DNA of 64,000 bases from Oikopleura dioica (lineage: Eukaryota > Chordata > Appendicularia > Copelata > Oikopleuridae): contig OU015570.1 in assembly GCA_907165135.1 (NCBI GenBank), positions 2,852,376 to 2,916,375 on the forward strand, in the 5' to 3' direction. The notes beneath the pieces are model-generated. The model worked only from the letters and a program-made list of their open reading frames with translations, had not been told where the DNA came from and did not search any database. A program made the position numbers and the translations under genes. Positions within the stretch are counted from its first letter, which is position 1, and each line of letters opens with the position of its first letter. Of the stretch, positions 1 to 8,176 are shown one piece after another.

Positions 1-207
1 CGGCAAATTGAGAGGGCTTTTCCTCGGAGAATTTGCTGTAAAGCTTCGATTGTCTCGTAAGCTCTTAAGTTTCGCATCGATCTTGGCCTGCTTCTCCTGT
101 TCTTGTTTTGCCTTGTTCTCGTTGGCTTTCAGTCGTTGTTGCTTTTTCTTTCGCATGTATTCTTCTCTCTGCTTGGCAACGTGAACTGATTCATCTCCGA
201 CGACTAA
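1..207 (-). CDS. partial coiled-coil protein exon (edge of window)
   Basis: The reverse strand is open from about 207 to 1. It encodes a highly charged Lys/Glu/Gln/Arg-rich stretch (for example VAKQREEYMRKKKQQ) typical of a long helix or coiled coil, followed by a Ser/Pro-rich stretch. On the minus strand a polypyrimidine/AG boundary (TTTTAG near 206-211) precedes the open stretch and could be a 3' splice site, so this looks like an internal exon running off the window. No family is recognised. It is divergent from, and about 120 bp from, the plus-strand protease gene. Confidence 0.4.
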
Positions 208-330
208 AAGCATCAATTAATAAGTTTTCAAATTTTCAACCTTTTAAAAGACTGGTGCGGCAATAACAAGCGAGTTCAAGAACGCAATGAATCGATTACC
301 AACAATTCCGTTGAAAATGAAAATAGTATA

Positions 331-789
331 TTGACGCAGTCTGGTCATAGAAAAAAGCCGAATGCAGAAAATTTTATCTCGCGATTGTATAACCACAAAT
401 ACAGTAACATGCAAAACGAAATGTCGATTATGGAAGGAAAATCAAAGCTGCCACTTTACAACAACCACGACCTCTTAAAGAGGTTTACTAGAGGAAACGC
501 GCTCCGCCGCCTTCACCAATGTACTCGACGACTATGCGGTTCAATATACAGTCTTACGGAAGCGGATATTTTGAATGTTCAACGACATATTCGTAATGCA
601 TGCAGTGATATATTTAACGCAGACAGTATTTCGACCAGTGCCCTTATCAATCAAGAAGCATTCATAGCCTACATGAAGAAAATTCCTAACGACGTGTATA
701 AATCGAAGCTCGAAAAACAGTTAAGTTATATTGGTGATCCTGTTTTCAAAAAGAAAAAAAAAAGAAACTCAAAATTTCGAAGAAGATGA
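331..789 (+). CDS. N-terminal part of Ulp1-like gene, separated by a frameshift
   Basis: This is a 152-aa open stretch with no recognisable domain. It is basic, with many Asn, Arg and Lys. The frame is open upstream to 208 but has no ATG before 409, so either an upstream exon exists or the start is at 409. Its last residues (after about 753) read through an A10 run at 754-763, where the downstream protease frame takes over. The run of Lys codons on both sides of the break suggests that this ORF and 731-1648 were one protein of roughly 430 aa, split by one base in the homopolymer. A real mutation or a sequencing error would look the same. Confidence 0.45.
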   Translation: MTQSGHRKKPNAENFISRLYNHKYSNMQNEMSIMEGKSKLPLYNNHDLLKRFTRGNALRRLHQCTRRLCGSIYSLTEADILNVQRHIRNACSDIFNADSISTSALINQEAFIAYMKKIPNDVYKSKLEKQLSYIGDPVFKKKKKRNSKFRRR

Positions 790-1648
790 TGAAATCAAGG
801 AAGAGAAACCTGACTCGGCGCAACGAAAAATCACAGATTTCTTTGGTAATAAGTCTGGAGCATTTGTCAAACCTGCCAAAACTGATGTCGTCGACGAGCA
901 AAAAGATCCAAAAGTCGTCATTCTCCATCCAGATCCTGAGCCATCGGTCAAATCGACATCTGAAATTGGGAAACTTAAGTTATCGTCTGCTTTGCAAAAA
1001 GAAGTGAATCGACATCTCAAGAAAAAATTGAGAACAAAAAAGTCGAAGGAAACATGTATTGCAACGATAAATGGCTATGACTTAAGATGTGAAATTTTTG
1101 CTGATCTAAAGCCGAGAGTTGGCCTGAGCGACAGAATAATTGATATTTACTCGAGTATCCTGGAATCTGAAGCTGACAAACTTGGAAAATCATTATTAAT
1201 CAAAAGCGCTCTTTATTTCACTCAAATTAATGCTGGGATGCCATCTGGAGCTTCAGCGAATCCTCATCTTTCAAACGAAATATATATGCCGATAAAATGC
1301 AGTACACGTTGGCATTGGCTTCTGTTACGAATCATTCCTAATACGAAGAAAATGATCATTTATGACAGCTCAATACTCGAAAGTCTAACTGAAGAAGTGC
1401 ATAGAGATTATACTGACATTTTCTCGACAGTCAAAAACCGTTATCTGTATGCGTTCAAATCCGAATGGAAGGAGGAAATCGCTGATTGTCCGCAACAAAA
1501 AGCAGGGACCAATAATTGCGGATGTTATACACTTATGGCGATGCGCTGGCTTATTTTTGATGAATATAACGAGGAATCGATCACTCCGCGAGAAAACTTA
1601 CGAAAAAAAATTGGAGAAGAACTTATCGCTGGCCGTCTTCTTTTTTAA
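731..1648 (+). CDS. Ulp1/SENP-like cysteine protease (peptidase family C48)
   Basis: Family C48 proteases cleave SUMO-type modifiers and also occur in some DNA transposons. The C-terminal half shows the catalytic order: His195 in WHWLLL, Asp212 in IIYDSS, Gln255/256, and Cys263 in NNCGCY. A perfect PCNA-interacting-peptide pattern, QRKITDFF (residues 31-38), lies in the low-complexity N-terminus. The true start is probably in the upstream ORF 331-789, joined through the A10 frameshift. The stop is only 87 bp from the end of the convergent WD-repeat exon. The last ~110 bp of this gene are present again, inverted, at 4539-4757 inside a transposon. Whether this is a host gene or a transposon passenger is undecided. 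Confidence 0.7.
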   Translation: MVILFSKRKKKETQNFEEDDEIKEEKPDSAQRKITDFFGNKSGAFVKPAKTDVVDEQKDPKVVILHPDPEPSVKSTSEIGKLKLSSALQKEVNRHLKKKLRTKKSKETCIATINGYDLRCEIFADLKPRVGLSDRIIDIYSSILESEADKLGKSLLIKSALYFTQINAGMPSGASANPHLSNEIYMPIKCSTRWHWLLLRIIPNTKKMIIYDSSILESLTEEVHRDYTDIFSTVKNRYLYAFKSEWKEEIADCPQQKAGTNNCGCYTLMAMRWLIFDEYNEESITPRENLRKKIGEELIAGRLLF

Positions 1649-1734
1649 AATTTGTATCTTACCTTATTTTTTGTCCAGTAAACAGTCCGATTCTGTCGAG
1701 TAAATTAGCGTTCCGTTATCAGCGCAACAGCCTC

Positions 1735-2268
1735 TTAAATTTGAAATAAATCCACTTGATCATCAATAGCAACGAACCTAGGCGACTGGGCTACAGAATG
1801 AACCTCTCGTAAGCTCTTCAAGTCGTAGATATTGATCTCGCTTGCTTTCATGTCTGTCCGTAGTTTCTCAGCTGGAATTGTTACTGGAATGATAGCGAGT
1901 CGTTTAGAGAGATTGGTACGAGAAAAAATGACGGTTTTGGAGAAAGTAGCGATGAATATGCGGAAGCTATCAATTGCGATTGCAAAAATAGCTGTCGATG
2001 TCGAAAGACTTCTGAAAATATAGTCAGATCTGTGTGTCTCGATATTGAGTACCTGTAATTGTAGCTCCTTCCCTTCTTCATTCAGCCGCCAAAGTCGAAT
2101 TCTTCCATGCACGTCTGCAGTAAACAGCTCATCTCCTTCCATAACCATGTCTGAAATGCTTGCCCGTTGTCCGTTCGCGACCAAATCAGTGGTAAAAACA
2201 CTCTTGTCAGGAAAAACGGCAAGGATGGAACCAAAGGTAGTGCCGACAAAAACAAGACGGTGGCTTTC
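1735..2268 (-). CDS. C-terminal exon of a WD40-repeat-like protein
   Basis: The reverse strand encodes about 175 aa with beta-propeller character: alternating hydrophobic strands, a clear WD-type end (ADVHGRIRLWRL), and a final strand NIYDLKSLREVHS before the stop at 1735. The frame is open past the first Met (2184) up to about 2267, where an AATTCAG acceptor lies; a second acceptor, TTTTCAG, lies at about 2301. It is therefore a terminal exon of a larger gene whose other exons are not found next to it. Its function is not identifiable from one propeller fragment. Confidence 0.55.
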   Translation of the reverse strand, partial: ESHRLVFVGTTFGSILAVFPDKSVFTTDLVANGQRASISDMVMEGDELFTADVHGRIRLWRLNEEGKELQLQVLNIETHRSDYIFRSLSTSTAIFAIAIDSFRIFIATFSKTVIFSRTNLSKRLAIIPVTIPAEKLRTDMKASEINIYDLKSLREVHSVAQSPRFVAIDDQVDLFQI

Positions 2269-2680
2269 TGAATTTTAAGAAAGGTTGATCCATCTGGATC
2301 ACCTGAAAATTAATAGAAAAATGATAATTGTTAAAAGAAACAAAAAATAATGAATAGTAAAGAGGAAACAAATGAATATATCGTGATCTTCTTATATTTC
2401 CTCTTTTATATTCTTCATTTTTCTTCTCTGATCTTGAATTCTGAAAGAAAAATGGCTTTGCGAAGCCTCGCCCAATCGGAGCATAGCCCGCCCGAATTCA
2501 AAAATTTTACTTGATTTCGTGAAAAATCAGGAAAACTGAATATTTTGCCTCAAAATTATTTTACTGACTTCAAAAATTATTTTAATTTTAAGATTTTATG
2601 CGTCGAGAGGGGGGTTAAGTAGAAATTGTAAGAGTCGATATTTTCAGTTTTTGATTTTTGAGATTTTTGACGGCAATTTT

Positions 2681-2806
2681 TCCTGGTTTGGTAAAAATCA
2701 TGGTTTGGTAAAAATCCTGATTTGGTAAGACTCTAGAATCTTTACCAAACCAGGATTCTTACCAAACTATGATTCTTACCAAACCAGGAATTTTACCAAA
2801 CCAGGA
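2681..2806. repeat. palindromic tandem repeat (TTTGGTAA / TTACCAAA)
   Basis: Three copies of a TGGTTTGGTAAAAATC-type unit (2681-2729) are followed, after a 20-base spacer, by four inverted copies of ACCAAACCAGGATTCTT-type (2750-2806). The two arms can fold into one long imperfect hairpin. The rest of 2303-2680 shows no gene. Confidence 0.7.
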
Positions 2807-2820
2807 AACACCTTTCTGTT

Positions 2821-2957
2821 GGGCTTATAAAAAAACTGGGCCCTGTCCTCCTTTTTCGAGATATTTGATTTTAAAGGTAAGCTTCGAAAAATATTTTTCA
2901 AAATGACTCGTAACAGAAAGGGAGGGCCCAGTTTTTTTATCGGTTTAATAGAAAGCC
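2821..2957. repeat. inverted-repeat hairpin with AAAAACTGGGCCC arms
   Basis: GGGCTTATAAAAAAACTGGG at 2821 is mirrored by CCCAGTTTTTTTATC...AAGCCC ending at 2957. The ~90-base loop has no ORF. The right arm ends where integrase-like coding begins, so this may be a small foldback insertion that truncated the retroelement on its left. Confidence 0.6.
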
Positions 2958-2984
2958 CTTATCAAGACCTTTCGAATGAGCCCC

Positions 2985-3406
2985 TTCATGTTCCCGTACG
3001 ATGACCAGATAGTGAAAATCGTCTTTTTTACGTCCGAGGAGACACCATAAAGGAAGGTGATGTAGTAATTGTCGTAAATAACAAAACTCTTGGTCATGGG
3101 AACGCCAGTACAGGGCCGTATCTGGTTTTAAGGAATAATAACGGGGCCGTAGAGATAGAACATATGGTAAATGAAACCAGGTGCATCAGGAATGAGAAAA
3201 TGATTCGCAAATTGTTCATGACTGAGAACATGAAAGAGGCTGTGCGCAACCGCGCAGTCCGTCTCAGCGACGACGGAATTTTTATGATCAACGACAAGCA
3301 AGCCCCAGCGCCACTCGATCCAAAAACAGATCCTTTTGAACCCGACCAGTACTCAAATATTCACCAGAGAGCAACCCAAAATTCACAAAACAGAATCGAA
3401 CCCAAT
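2985..3406 (+). pseudogene. pol: integrase C-terminal (GPY-type) remnant of an env-bearing retroelement
   Basis: From about 3005 the frame encodes a basic/beta-rich module with GDVVIV, then STGPYLVLRNNNGAVEIEH, which matches the GPY/F module at the integrase C-terminus of Ty3/gypsy elements; compare LGPYEV in the E1 element of this window. Upstream the frame is broken by a stop at 3002 and by the hairpin ending at 2957, so protease, RT and the integrase core are missing. Downstream the ORF is interrupted at 3406 by a transposon (3407-4965). Ignoring that insertion and one target-site copy, the frame stays open for about 70 more bases and its stop overlaps the Env start codon as ATGA. That places the Env ORF in the same element. 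Confidence 0.65.
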
Positions 3407-3424
3407 CAGGGGTCTGGATTCGCT

Positions 3425-3535
3425 TTGCGAATTCGCTCATGAGCGAAGCGAAGCGAAGCGAAGCGAATTCACTTCGCTTCGCTTTCGCTTTTTGTAATTT
3501 CAATTCGCTTCGCTTCGCTTCGCTTCGCTTTCGCT
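3425..3535. repeat. subterminal GCGAA/TTCGC pentamer array (left)
   Basis: Five GCGAA units (from about 3443) turn into TTCGC units at 3470 and again at 3505-3530, making a self-complementary array next to the left TIR. Subterminal repeats of this kind are commonly transposase-binding sites in hAT-like elements; that role is an inference here. Confidence 0.75.
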
Positions 3536-3612
3536 TTTCTCGAACTCGACGATGAAAATGTTGCCTGCGAAGAGCTCAAAATGAGATTCTAGGGCGAGCG
3601 CCTCAGGGCAGT

Positions 3613-3686
3613 GGCCGGTTAGCTCAGTTGGTTAGAGCGTCGTGCTAATAACGCGAATGTCGCGGGTTCGATCCCCGTACTGGCCA
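3613..3686 (+). tRNA. tRNA-Ile (anticodon AAU)
   Basis: A complete 73-nt cloverleaf plus discriminator A. The acceptor GGCCGGT pairs with ACTGGCC (one G-U). The D arm is GCTC/GAGC, the anticodon stem TCGTG/CGCGA (one U-G) holds loop CTAATAA with anticodon AAT, and the T arm is GCGGG/CCCGT with loop TTCGATC. The A box TAGCTCAGTTGG and B box GTTCGATCC are intact, and a TTTT Pol III terminator follows at 3690-3693. There is no intron. The gene sits inside the TIR transposon 3407-4965. Confidence 0.93.
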
Positions 3687-3990
3687 TTATTTTGGAGGGT
3701 GAGATTTGAAATCTCAGATTTCAGTTTTTAACAGTTTAACATTTATTATCAGTTTTCAGAAAATCATAACCAACGGTTTCGGATTTGTGCAATTCGTAGA
3801 TTAAAGCAATCACTGTTTCATTATCAATTAATTTTAAAACGCTGGAGGATACAAATCATTCTGGTTCAAAAGAGAAATCATTTTACTAGATAACATTTGT
3901 TTCGAGATGCAGGGAGCATTCTTTATATTGCTTCTTATCAATCTTCTTATCTACCCCTTATAAAAATAGATCGAACCAAACCAAAAAAAT

Positions 3991-4071
3991 GGGTAATTCG
4001 GGACTCGATCCCTCAGCGTCTGGGTACAAATCCTAACGCTTTATCAACCTAACCAACTCGCCGTACTGCCC
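3991..4071 (-). pseudogene. degenerate tRNA (tRNA pseudogene)
   Basis: On the minus strand, GGGCAGT and ATTACCC form an acceptor with 6 of 7 pairs. An A-box-like GGCGAGTTGG and a B-box-like GATCGAGTCC are present. The T stem has only 3 of 5 pairs, and the anticodon stem AGCGT/ACGCT closes an oversized 16-nt loop. It therefore looks like a decayed tRNA, or one with a small intron. It lies in the same transposon as the intact tRNA-Ile. Confidence 0.5.
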
Positions 4072-4538
4072 TAGGGCGCGTTTCCGCTTATCACTTTTCA
4101 TTTTGAGCCCATTTTCCTTCTTGATAATCACCGACCGTTGCAGGATAATAGAGTCCATCTTTCTGTCTCCTCGCAAGAACTTTCGTCTCTCGCAGAATCG
4201 CCGAGGAAGTGGGTACGTGATTGATCAGCTTTTTTACAGTGGCGTTGTACGCATCTTATCATTGTTTTCCTGTTTAACTAGCAAATGCCTGATCTTTACC
4301 TTTTGCGCCCGGTTGACAAGTTTATGTTTGCCCAGAGTTCAGAACTTACAGCTTTATCAAGTTTTCGATTCAATACAGTAACTGCTCATAAGTACAGTTG
4401 TGTCAACCGGGACCTGTAACGTTGACGACCTGGGCGGGCAATACAGTGGGTACAGTAGCAATCGGTCCCCATGGAGTTTGCTGGACAAAGATTTGACGAC
4501 CTGAAGTTAAAGATGAAGTTTTTAGCCTTGAAAACAAT

Positions 4539-4757
4539 GTGGATTTATTTCAAATTTAAGAGGCTGTTGCGCTGATAACGGAACGCTAATTTACTCGACA
4601 GAATCGGACTGTTTACTGGACAAAAAATAAGGTAAGATACAAATTTTAAAAAAGAAGACGGCCAGCGATAAGTTCTTCTCCAATTTTTTTTCGTAAGTTT
4701 TCTCGCGGAGTGATCGATTCCTCGTTATATTCATCAAAAATAAGCCAGCGCCATCGC
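4539..4757 (-). repeat. captured inverted copy of the Ulp1 gene 3' end
   Basis: This ~220-bp block is the near-identical reverse complement of 1538-1759. It covers the last Ulp1 codons and stop, the 87-bp convergent spacer and the last codons of the WD exon. It lies wholly inside the transposon 3407-4965. The junctions (about 4539 and 4757) show only short shared ends, and one G is inserted relative to the source near 4748. The coding piece is a fragment without a start. Confidence 0.85.
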
Positions 4758-4804
4758 CAGTTCTTGAAATGGACGCTTTTTCAAAGGTTAAATATTTCCG
4801 GAAA

Positions 4805-4940
4805 ATTTTCGCTTTTTTTCGCTTTTTCGAAAAATTTTTCGCTTCGCTTCGCTTTCGCTCACAAAATTTTGATTCGCTTCGCTTCGCTTTCGCTTAAAAT
4901 TTTTGAAAAATTTTCGCTTTCGCTTCGCTTTCGCTTTTCA
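4805..4940. repeat. subterminal TTCGC pentamer array (right)
   Basis: Dense TTCGC and CGCTT repeats with A/T spacers run up to the right TIR of the 3407-4965 element and are complementary to the left array. Confidence 0.7.
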
Positions 4941-5046
4941 TTTTTGGCCAAAATCCAGACCCCTGACCCAATAATACGCCATCGAGATTTCATAACCCCG
5001 GATATGAACGGAATCTTAGACCGAGGAGAATAATAAATAATCGAGA

Positions 5047-7389
5047 ATGAGGCTTTTTCACCTTTTTCTTATAAAAGTAGATGGACAAACATTTTTTAAT
5101 AATGATACTAACACGTTGACGACGATTTTAGATACTGAAGTTTTAGTAACACTAGATGCAAAAGTTGTAGATATAAATGCTCATTTCGGATTTCCTAAAC
5201 TAGAAACTAAAAGCCAAGAATTGATGTGTATTAATGATACTCACAGACCAAATTTGAATTTAATTATTGCGGATAAAATTATGGATAGGTTAAGCGGGAG
5301 CATCGGAAACGAAAATGTTTGCCAAGAGAATTATTGTGAAAATTTAGCTGAAAACCACTTGAAAAAACGAGATTCAGTAATTCAAAAATTCGAAAATTTT
5401 CTAAGACCCTCGTCTCACTCGAATTTAAAATTGTTGAACAATAATTACATCGATAAAAATCATCATAATCCAGTTAAAAATCGGACATTATTACCTGGCA
5501 AAAGAGTGAGCGATTATGAAATATTTGGCATAATTCAGAGTACTTTTTCTGAAGGCGACGGTGAAATTATTCCTACTGAAAGTTTTGTTAACGTGCTCCA
5601 GGATAAGCTGAAATTAACGGTTTCGCCAAAGGTGAACCTGAAATGGGACGAGGACTTAAAAAATTGGCTATTGGGAAATATTTTGAATCCTTTTAGCGTT
5701 GGGAAAGAATGCATTATTGGGGCAAATGCAATTCTTATAGAACTTAAGGGGGTCATCACAGAAATAGGAGTTAATATAGGCATAGGCGCGAGCGAGTTAG
5801 AATATTTTAAATCCCCAGAAGGACAAGCTTTTATGGAAAATAATTTTAAAATCAGAATTGCACTTTTTATGGTCGATGAAAATAATCTTGAGAAAATCAA
5901 AAGAAAGGAGAGTTATAACCTAATGGGAAATTTTTGTAAAAAAACAATTTATAATTATTTGGCCATAACATGCTCAGACCCACTTAAGGGAGAAAACGTA
6001 CCAATTACAATGAGATCATTTCTAGTGGTTTCATTTGATACAACCGAAGAAGGATGCGCCAAAATAACGGAAACATTGGAAGGCAAGCATATTGCGCCAC
6101 CAAACGTATCGGCAAGATTGTTTCTGAATTCGAGAAAACGACGTCAGATAGGTATTGCACTTGCTGGAGCCGCTGCGGGGACTGGGTTAGGATACATCTT
6201 ACATAAAATGTGCGAAGGTGTTACGTCCAGAGGCGAGAAAAGAAATTCGTTAGTCGATCTATCGGATAATGACATTCAGAAAATTAAAGACCTAGAAATA
6301 GCTAACGGAAGGGAAATTCTCAAGCTTGAGACAAGTTTTTGCGAGATCCATAGAAATCGAGTCCGTTTATTTTACGATCAAATTGCAGAAAATATGGTAG
6401 ATAAGTATGTGGACACCCTTAATCTAGTTATTTCAAAAATGGATTTTAGACTGAAGGAATTATTTGTTAGACATTGCGAAGCTTTAAATCCAAAAATGAG
6501 CCCGAAAAACTGCTTAAAAATATTTAGCAAAGACCGTATTTCGATGAAAGGATTATTTAAGGACGAACTTGAAACTTTTAGTCTTATTATAAAAATCGAA
6601 TTTCGAGTGCCGATTGTCGTTTCGCATAATGTCCATAATGAATTAGAAATTCTACAAGGCGCGGAAGTAGTGGGAAATGATTTCCATCAAATGCAAATTC
6701 CAAAAGGCCATATTATTATGTCAAAGTCTTCCGTTCAAATTGCGCCCGAATGCAAAAAGACCGAAAATATTCTTGATTGCCCTCTAGAATTATTAAAAGA
6801 CGATAATGATGGCGCTAAATGCGTGGAATCCCTTATTTTTGGCAACAGATCGACGGTATTAAATTGTGAGGGAAAAACAGTAAGACAAGATTGCCGTTTC
6901 CAAATTGGAAAGGATGGAGCCCTCCTTTCAACAAAAACCAGTGCTAAGATAGTTACGGGAGAAAGTGACCTGATGAAAACAAAAGTTCTCGAAAAAGGCA
7001 CACATCTTCTGCCACCTAAAACGTTTAGCACCAACTCGGACGTCCTTATTTTATGTGATAGAAAAAGTCTTGTTATTCCGAAAAACTATTACGCTACAAA
7101 CTTCGACGTTTATTATAATTTAAGCTCCCACACAAATTACACATTTTCGCCGGAATTAGAATTTTTACCAGGTACAGGCAAAATTGAAAAATTTATAAAA
7201 AAGGTCGAAAATGTTAAGGGGATATCAACGATTTATAATCCAGTTTCATTTTTCATCATTTTGATCATTACAATAATTATATCACTTACGATACTAAAAA
7301 ACTTGCTTGTTTGTCTCCTAAAGACAATCGGTATGTTTTTTGGACTTAAAATAAGATCAAGGAAAAAGCATAAGATAAGAGCGCACTAA
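5047..7389 (+). CDS. env: envelope-like class I fusion glycoprotein of a retroelement
   Basis: This is a 780-aa ORF with envelope architecture. A short hydrophobic N-terminus (MRLFHLFLIKV) may be a weak signal peptide. A basic furin-type site RKRR lies at residues 363-366, followed directly by a Gly/Ala-rich hydrophobic segment (about 367-384) resembling a fusion peptide. A long cysteine-containing ectodomain with Asn-X-Ser/Thr sites follows. One transmembrane segment lies at about 733-760, then a short basic tail (KIRSRKKHK). The start ATG overlaps the predicted stop of the preceding integrase frame as ATGA. Env-bearing gypsy elements with F-like glycoproteins are known in tunicates and insects; which lineage this resembles needs a profile search. 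The ORF is unbroken although the rest of the element is decayed. Confidence 0.75.
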   Translation: MRLFHLFLIKVDGQTFFNNDTNTLTTILDTEVLVTLDAKVVDINAHFGFPKLETKSQELMCINDTHRPNLNLIIADKIMDRLSGSIGNENVCQENYCENLAENHLKKRDSVIQKFENFLRPSSHSNLKLLNNNYIDKNHHNPVKNRTLLPGKRVSDYEIFGIIQSTFSEGDGEIIPTESFVNVLQDKLKLTVSPKVNLKWDEDLKNWLLGNILNPFSVGKECIIGANAILIELKGVITEIGVNIGIGASELEYFKSPEGQAFMENNFKIRIALFMVDENNLEKIKRKESYNLMGNFCKKTIYNYLAITCSDPLKGENVPITMRSFLVVSFDTTEEGCAKITETLEGKHIAPPNVSARLFLNSRKRRQIGIALAGAAAGTGLGYILHKMCEGVTSRGEKRNSLVDLSDNDIQKIKDLEIANGREILKLETSFCEIHRNRVRLFYDQIAENMVDKYVDTLNLVISKMDFRLKELFVRHCEALNPKMSPKNCLKIFSKDRISMKGLFKDELETFSLIIKIEFRVPIVVSHNVHNELEILQGAEVVGNDFHQMQIPKGHIIMSKSSVQIAPECKKTENILDCPLELLKDDNDGAKCVESLIFGNRSTVLNCEGKTVRQDCRFQIGKDGALLSTKTSAKIVTGESDLMKTKVLEKGTHLLPPKTFSTNSDVLILCDRKSLVIPKNYYATNFDVYYNLSSHTNYTFSPELEFLPGTGKIEKFIKKVENVKGISTIYNPVSFFIILIITIIISLTILKNLLVCLLKTIGMFFGLKIRSRKKHKIRAH

Positions 7390-7447
7390 GAACTCCAAAT
7401 TCATTTTTAACAAAATCCTGACCTTAAATGCGCTATCAATTTACGCC

Positions 7448-7570
7448 ATGTATCGAATCTTTGGTTGCGGAGGAGTCCTCCCAATCAACGAAAAATATTT
7501 TTTAATCGCAATCCTTTTATTCGACATAATTTTACTCAAGGCTCGCTTTTTCAGAAACAGCGATGAATAA
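7448..7570 (+). CDS. small membrane protein ORF (40 aa) after env
   Basis: A short ATG-initiated ORF (MYRIFGCGGVLPINEK...) with one strongly hydrophobic segment, YFLIAILLFDIILL, and a basic C-terminus. It begins 58 bp after the Env stop. Its stop is overlapped by the ATG of an even smaller ORF (7563-7649, 28 aa). The palindrome at 7469 is coded as GGVLP. At this size chance is possible; no homologue is recognised. Confidence 0.3.
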   Translation: MYRIFGCGGVLPINEKYFLIAILLFDIILLKARFFRNSDE

Positions 7571-7688
7571 CTCTGGTGCGCCGCGAACTGCGCCACAAAT
7601 AAACCGTAGCCAATCACGAATCCTTATTTTGGGTGGAATCCTCCCGTAAAGTAAATCGTCAAATTTTTGAGTTACGGAGGAGATCTCC
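7469..7688. repeat. three GGAGGANTCCTCC-type palindromes
   Basis: Copies at 7469-7481 (GGAGGAGTCCTCC), 7632-7644 (GGTGGAATCCTCC) and 7676-7688 (GGAGGAGATCTCC). They are 13-bp near-perfect palindromes in AT-rich DNA just downstream of env. Their spacing is irregular, so they are not a tandem repeat. Confidence 0.7.
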
Positions 7689-7690
7689 TT

Positions 7691-7906
7691 ATGTTAAACT
7701 GCGTAGAAATTCCGATGAAGTTCAAACTTCAAAGACCTACCCAAAATAGATGCGGTAAAACAACCTTTTTCTCAGACTACAAATTTAACAACCAATTAGG
7801 GTCGTTAGCGTGGGAAACCAATTATCTTCGACTTCAAACAAAATGGCAATTAGCATATAAATTTAATGGTTACATCAATGAGAACGGAAATATCTTAAAA
7901 AGCTAG
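7691..7906 (+). CDS. small hypothetical ORF downstream of env
   Basis: A 71-aa ORF starting at the first ATG, 2 bases after the third palindrome. It is basic and polar, with no hydrophobic segment and no recognised domain. It may be an accessory ORF of the env element or chance. Confidence 0.25.
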   Translation: MLNCVEIPMKFKLQRPTQNRCGKTTFFSDYKFNNQLGSLAWETNYLRLQTKWQLAYKFNGYINENGNILKS

Positions 7907-8176
7907 GATCTGAGCAACCTTTATAATCAGCAAAAATCCTCAGCACTTGTCGTAAGATCACATTTTGAGAGACAGAGAACAGAGACGAACATTTTCAAAA
8001 AGTAAGGATTTATTAACAACCCCAATTATCTATTCAAAAATTTTTGGAATTTTTACGGTTTTGACACCTATTTGAGAATTAAGACAAAACCCCGAATCCG
8101 GACAGACCGGACTTTTATTTTCGCCTCGAATTTAGAACCAAACTAGGATATTATTTTAATAGGATAAGACTGTGAA

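Larger units (their letters stand above)
3407..4965. mobile_element. 1.56-kb non-autonomous TIR transposon (hAT-like ends) with tRNA cargo
   Basis: The ends are perfect 14-bp terminal inverted repeats (CAGGGGTCTGGATT at 3407-3420, its complement at 4952-4965). They are flanked by the 7-bp duplication ACCCAAT (3400-3406 and 4966-4972). CAGGG ends resemble hAT elements, although those usually make 8-bp duplications. Both ends carry subterminal GCGAA/TTCGC pentamer arrays. Inside are a complete tRNA-Ile gene, a degenerate tRNA on the minus strand and an inverted copy of 220 bp from the neighbouring Ulp1 gene. There is no transposase. The element interrupts an integrase ORF, so insertion post-dates the retroelement. 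Confidence 0.8.

Noticed and set aside
731-1648. Polinton/Maverick adenovirus-type protease
   Set aside because: The His-Asp-Gln-Cys order fits C48 generally, but no packaging ATPase, capsid, polymerase B or long TIRs are present.
1538-4757. 1538-1759 and 4539-4757 as terminal inverted repeats of one 3.2-kb element
   Set aside because: The left copy is the normal end of two genes and the right copy lies inside a transposon with its own TIRs and target duplication, so capture explains it better.
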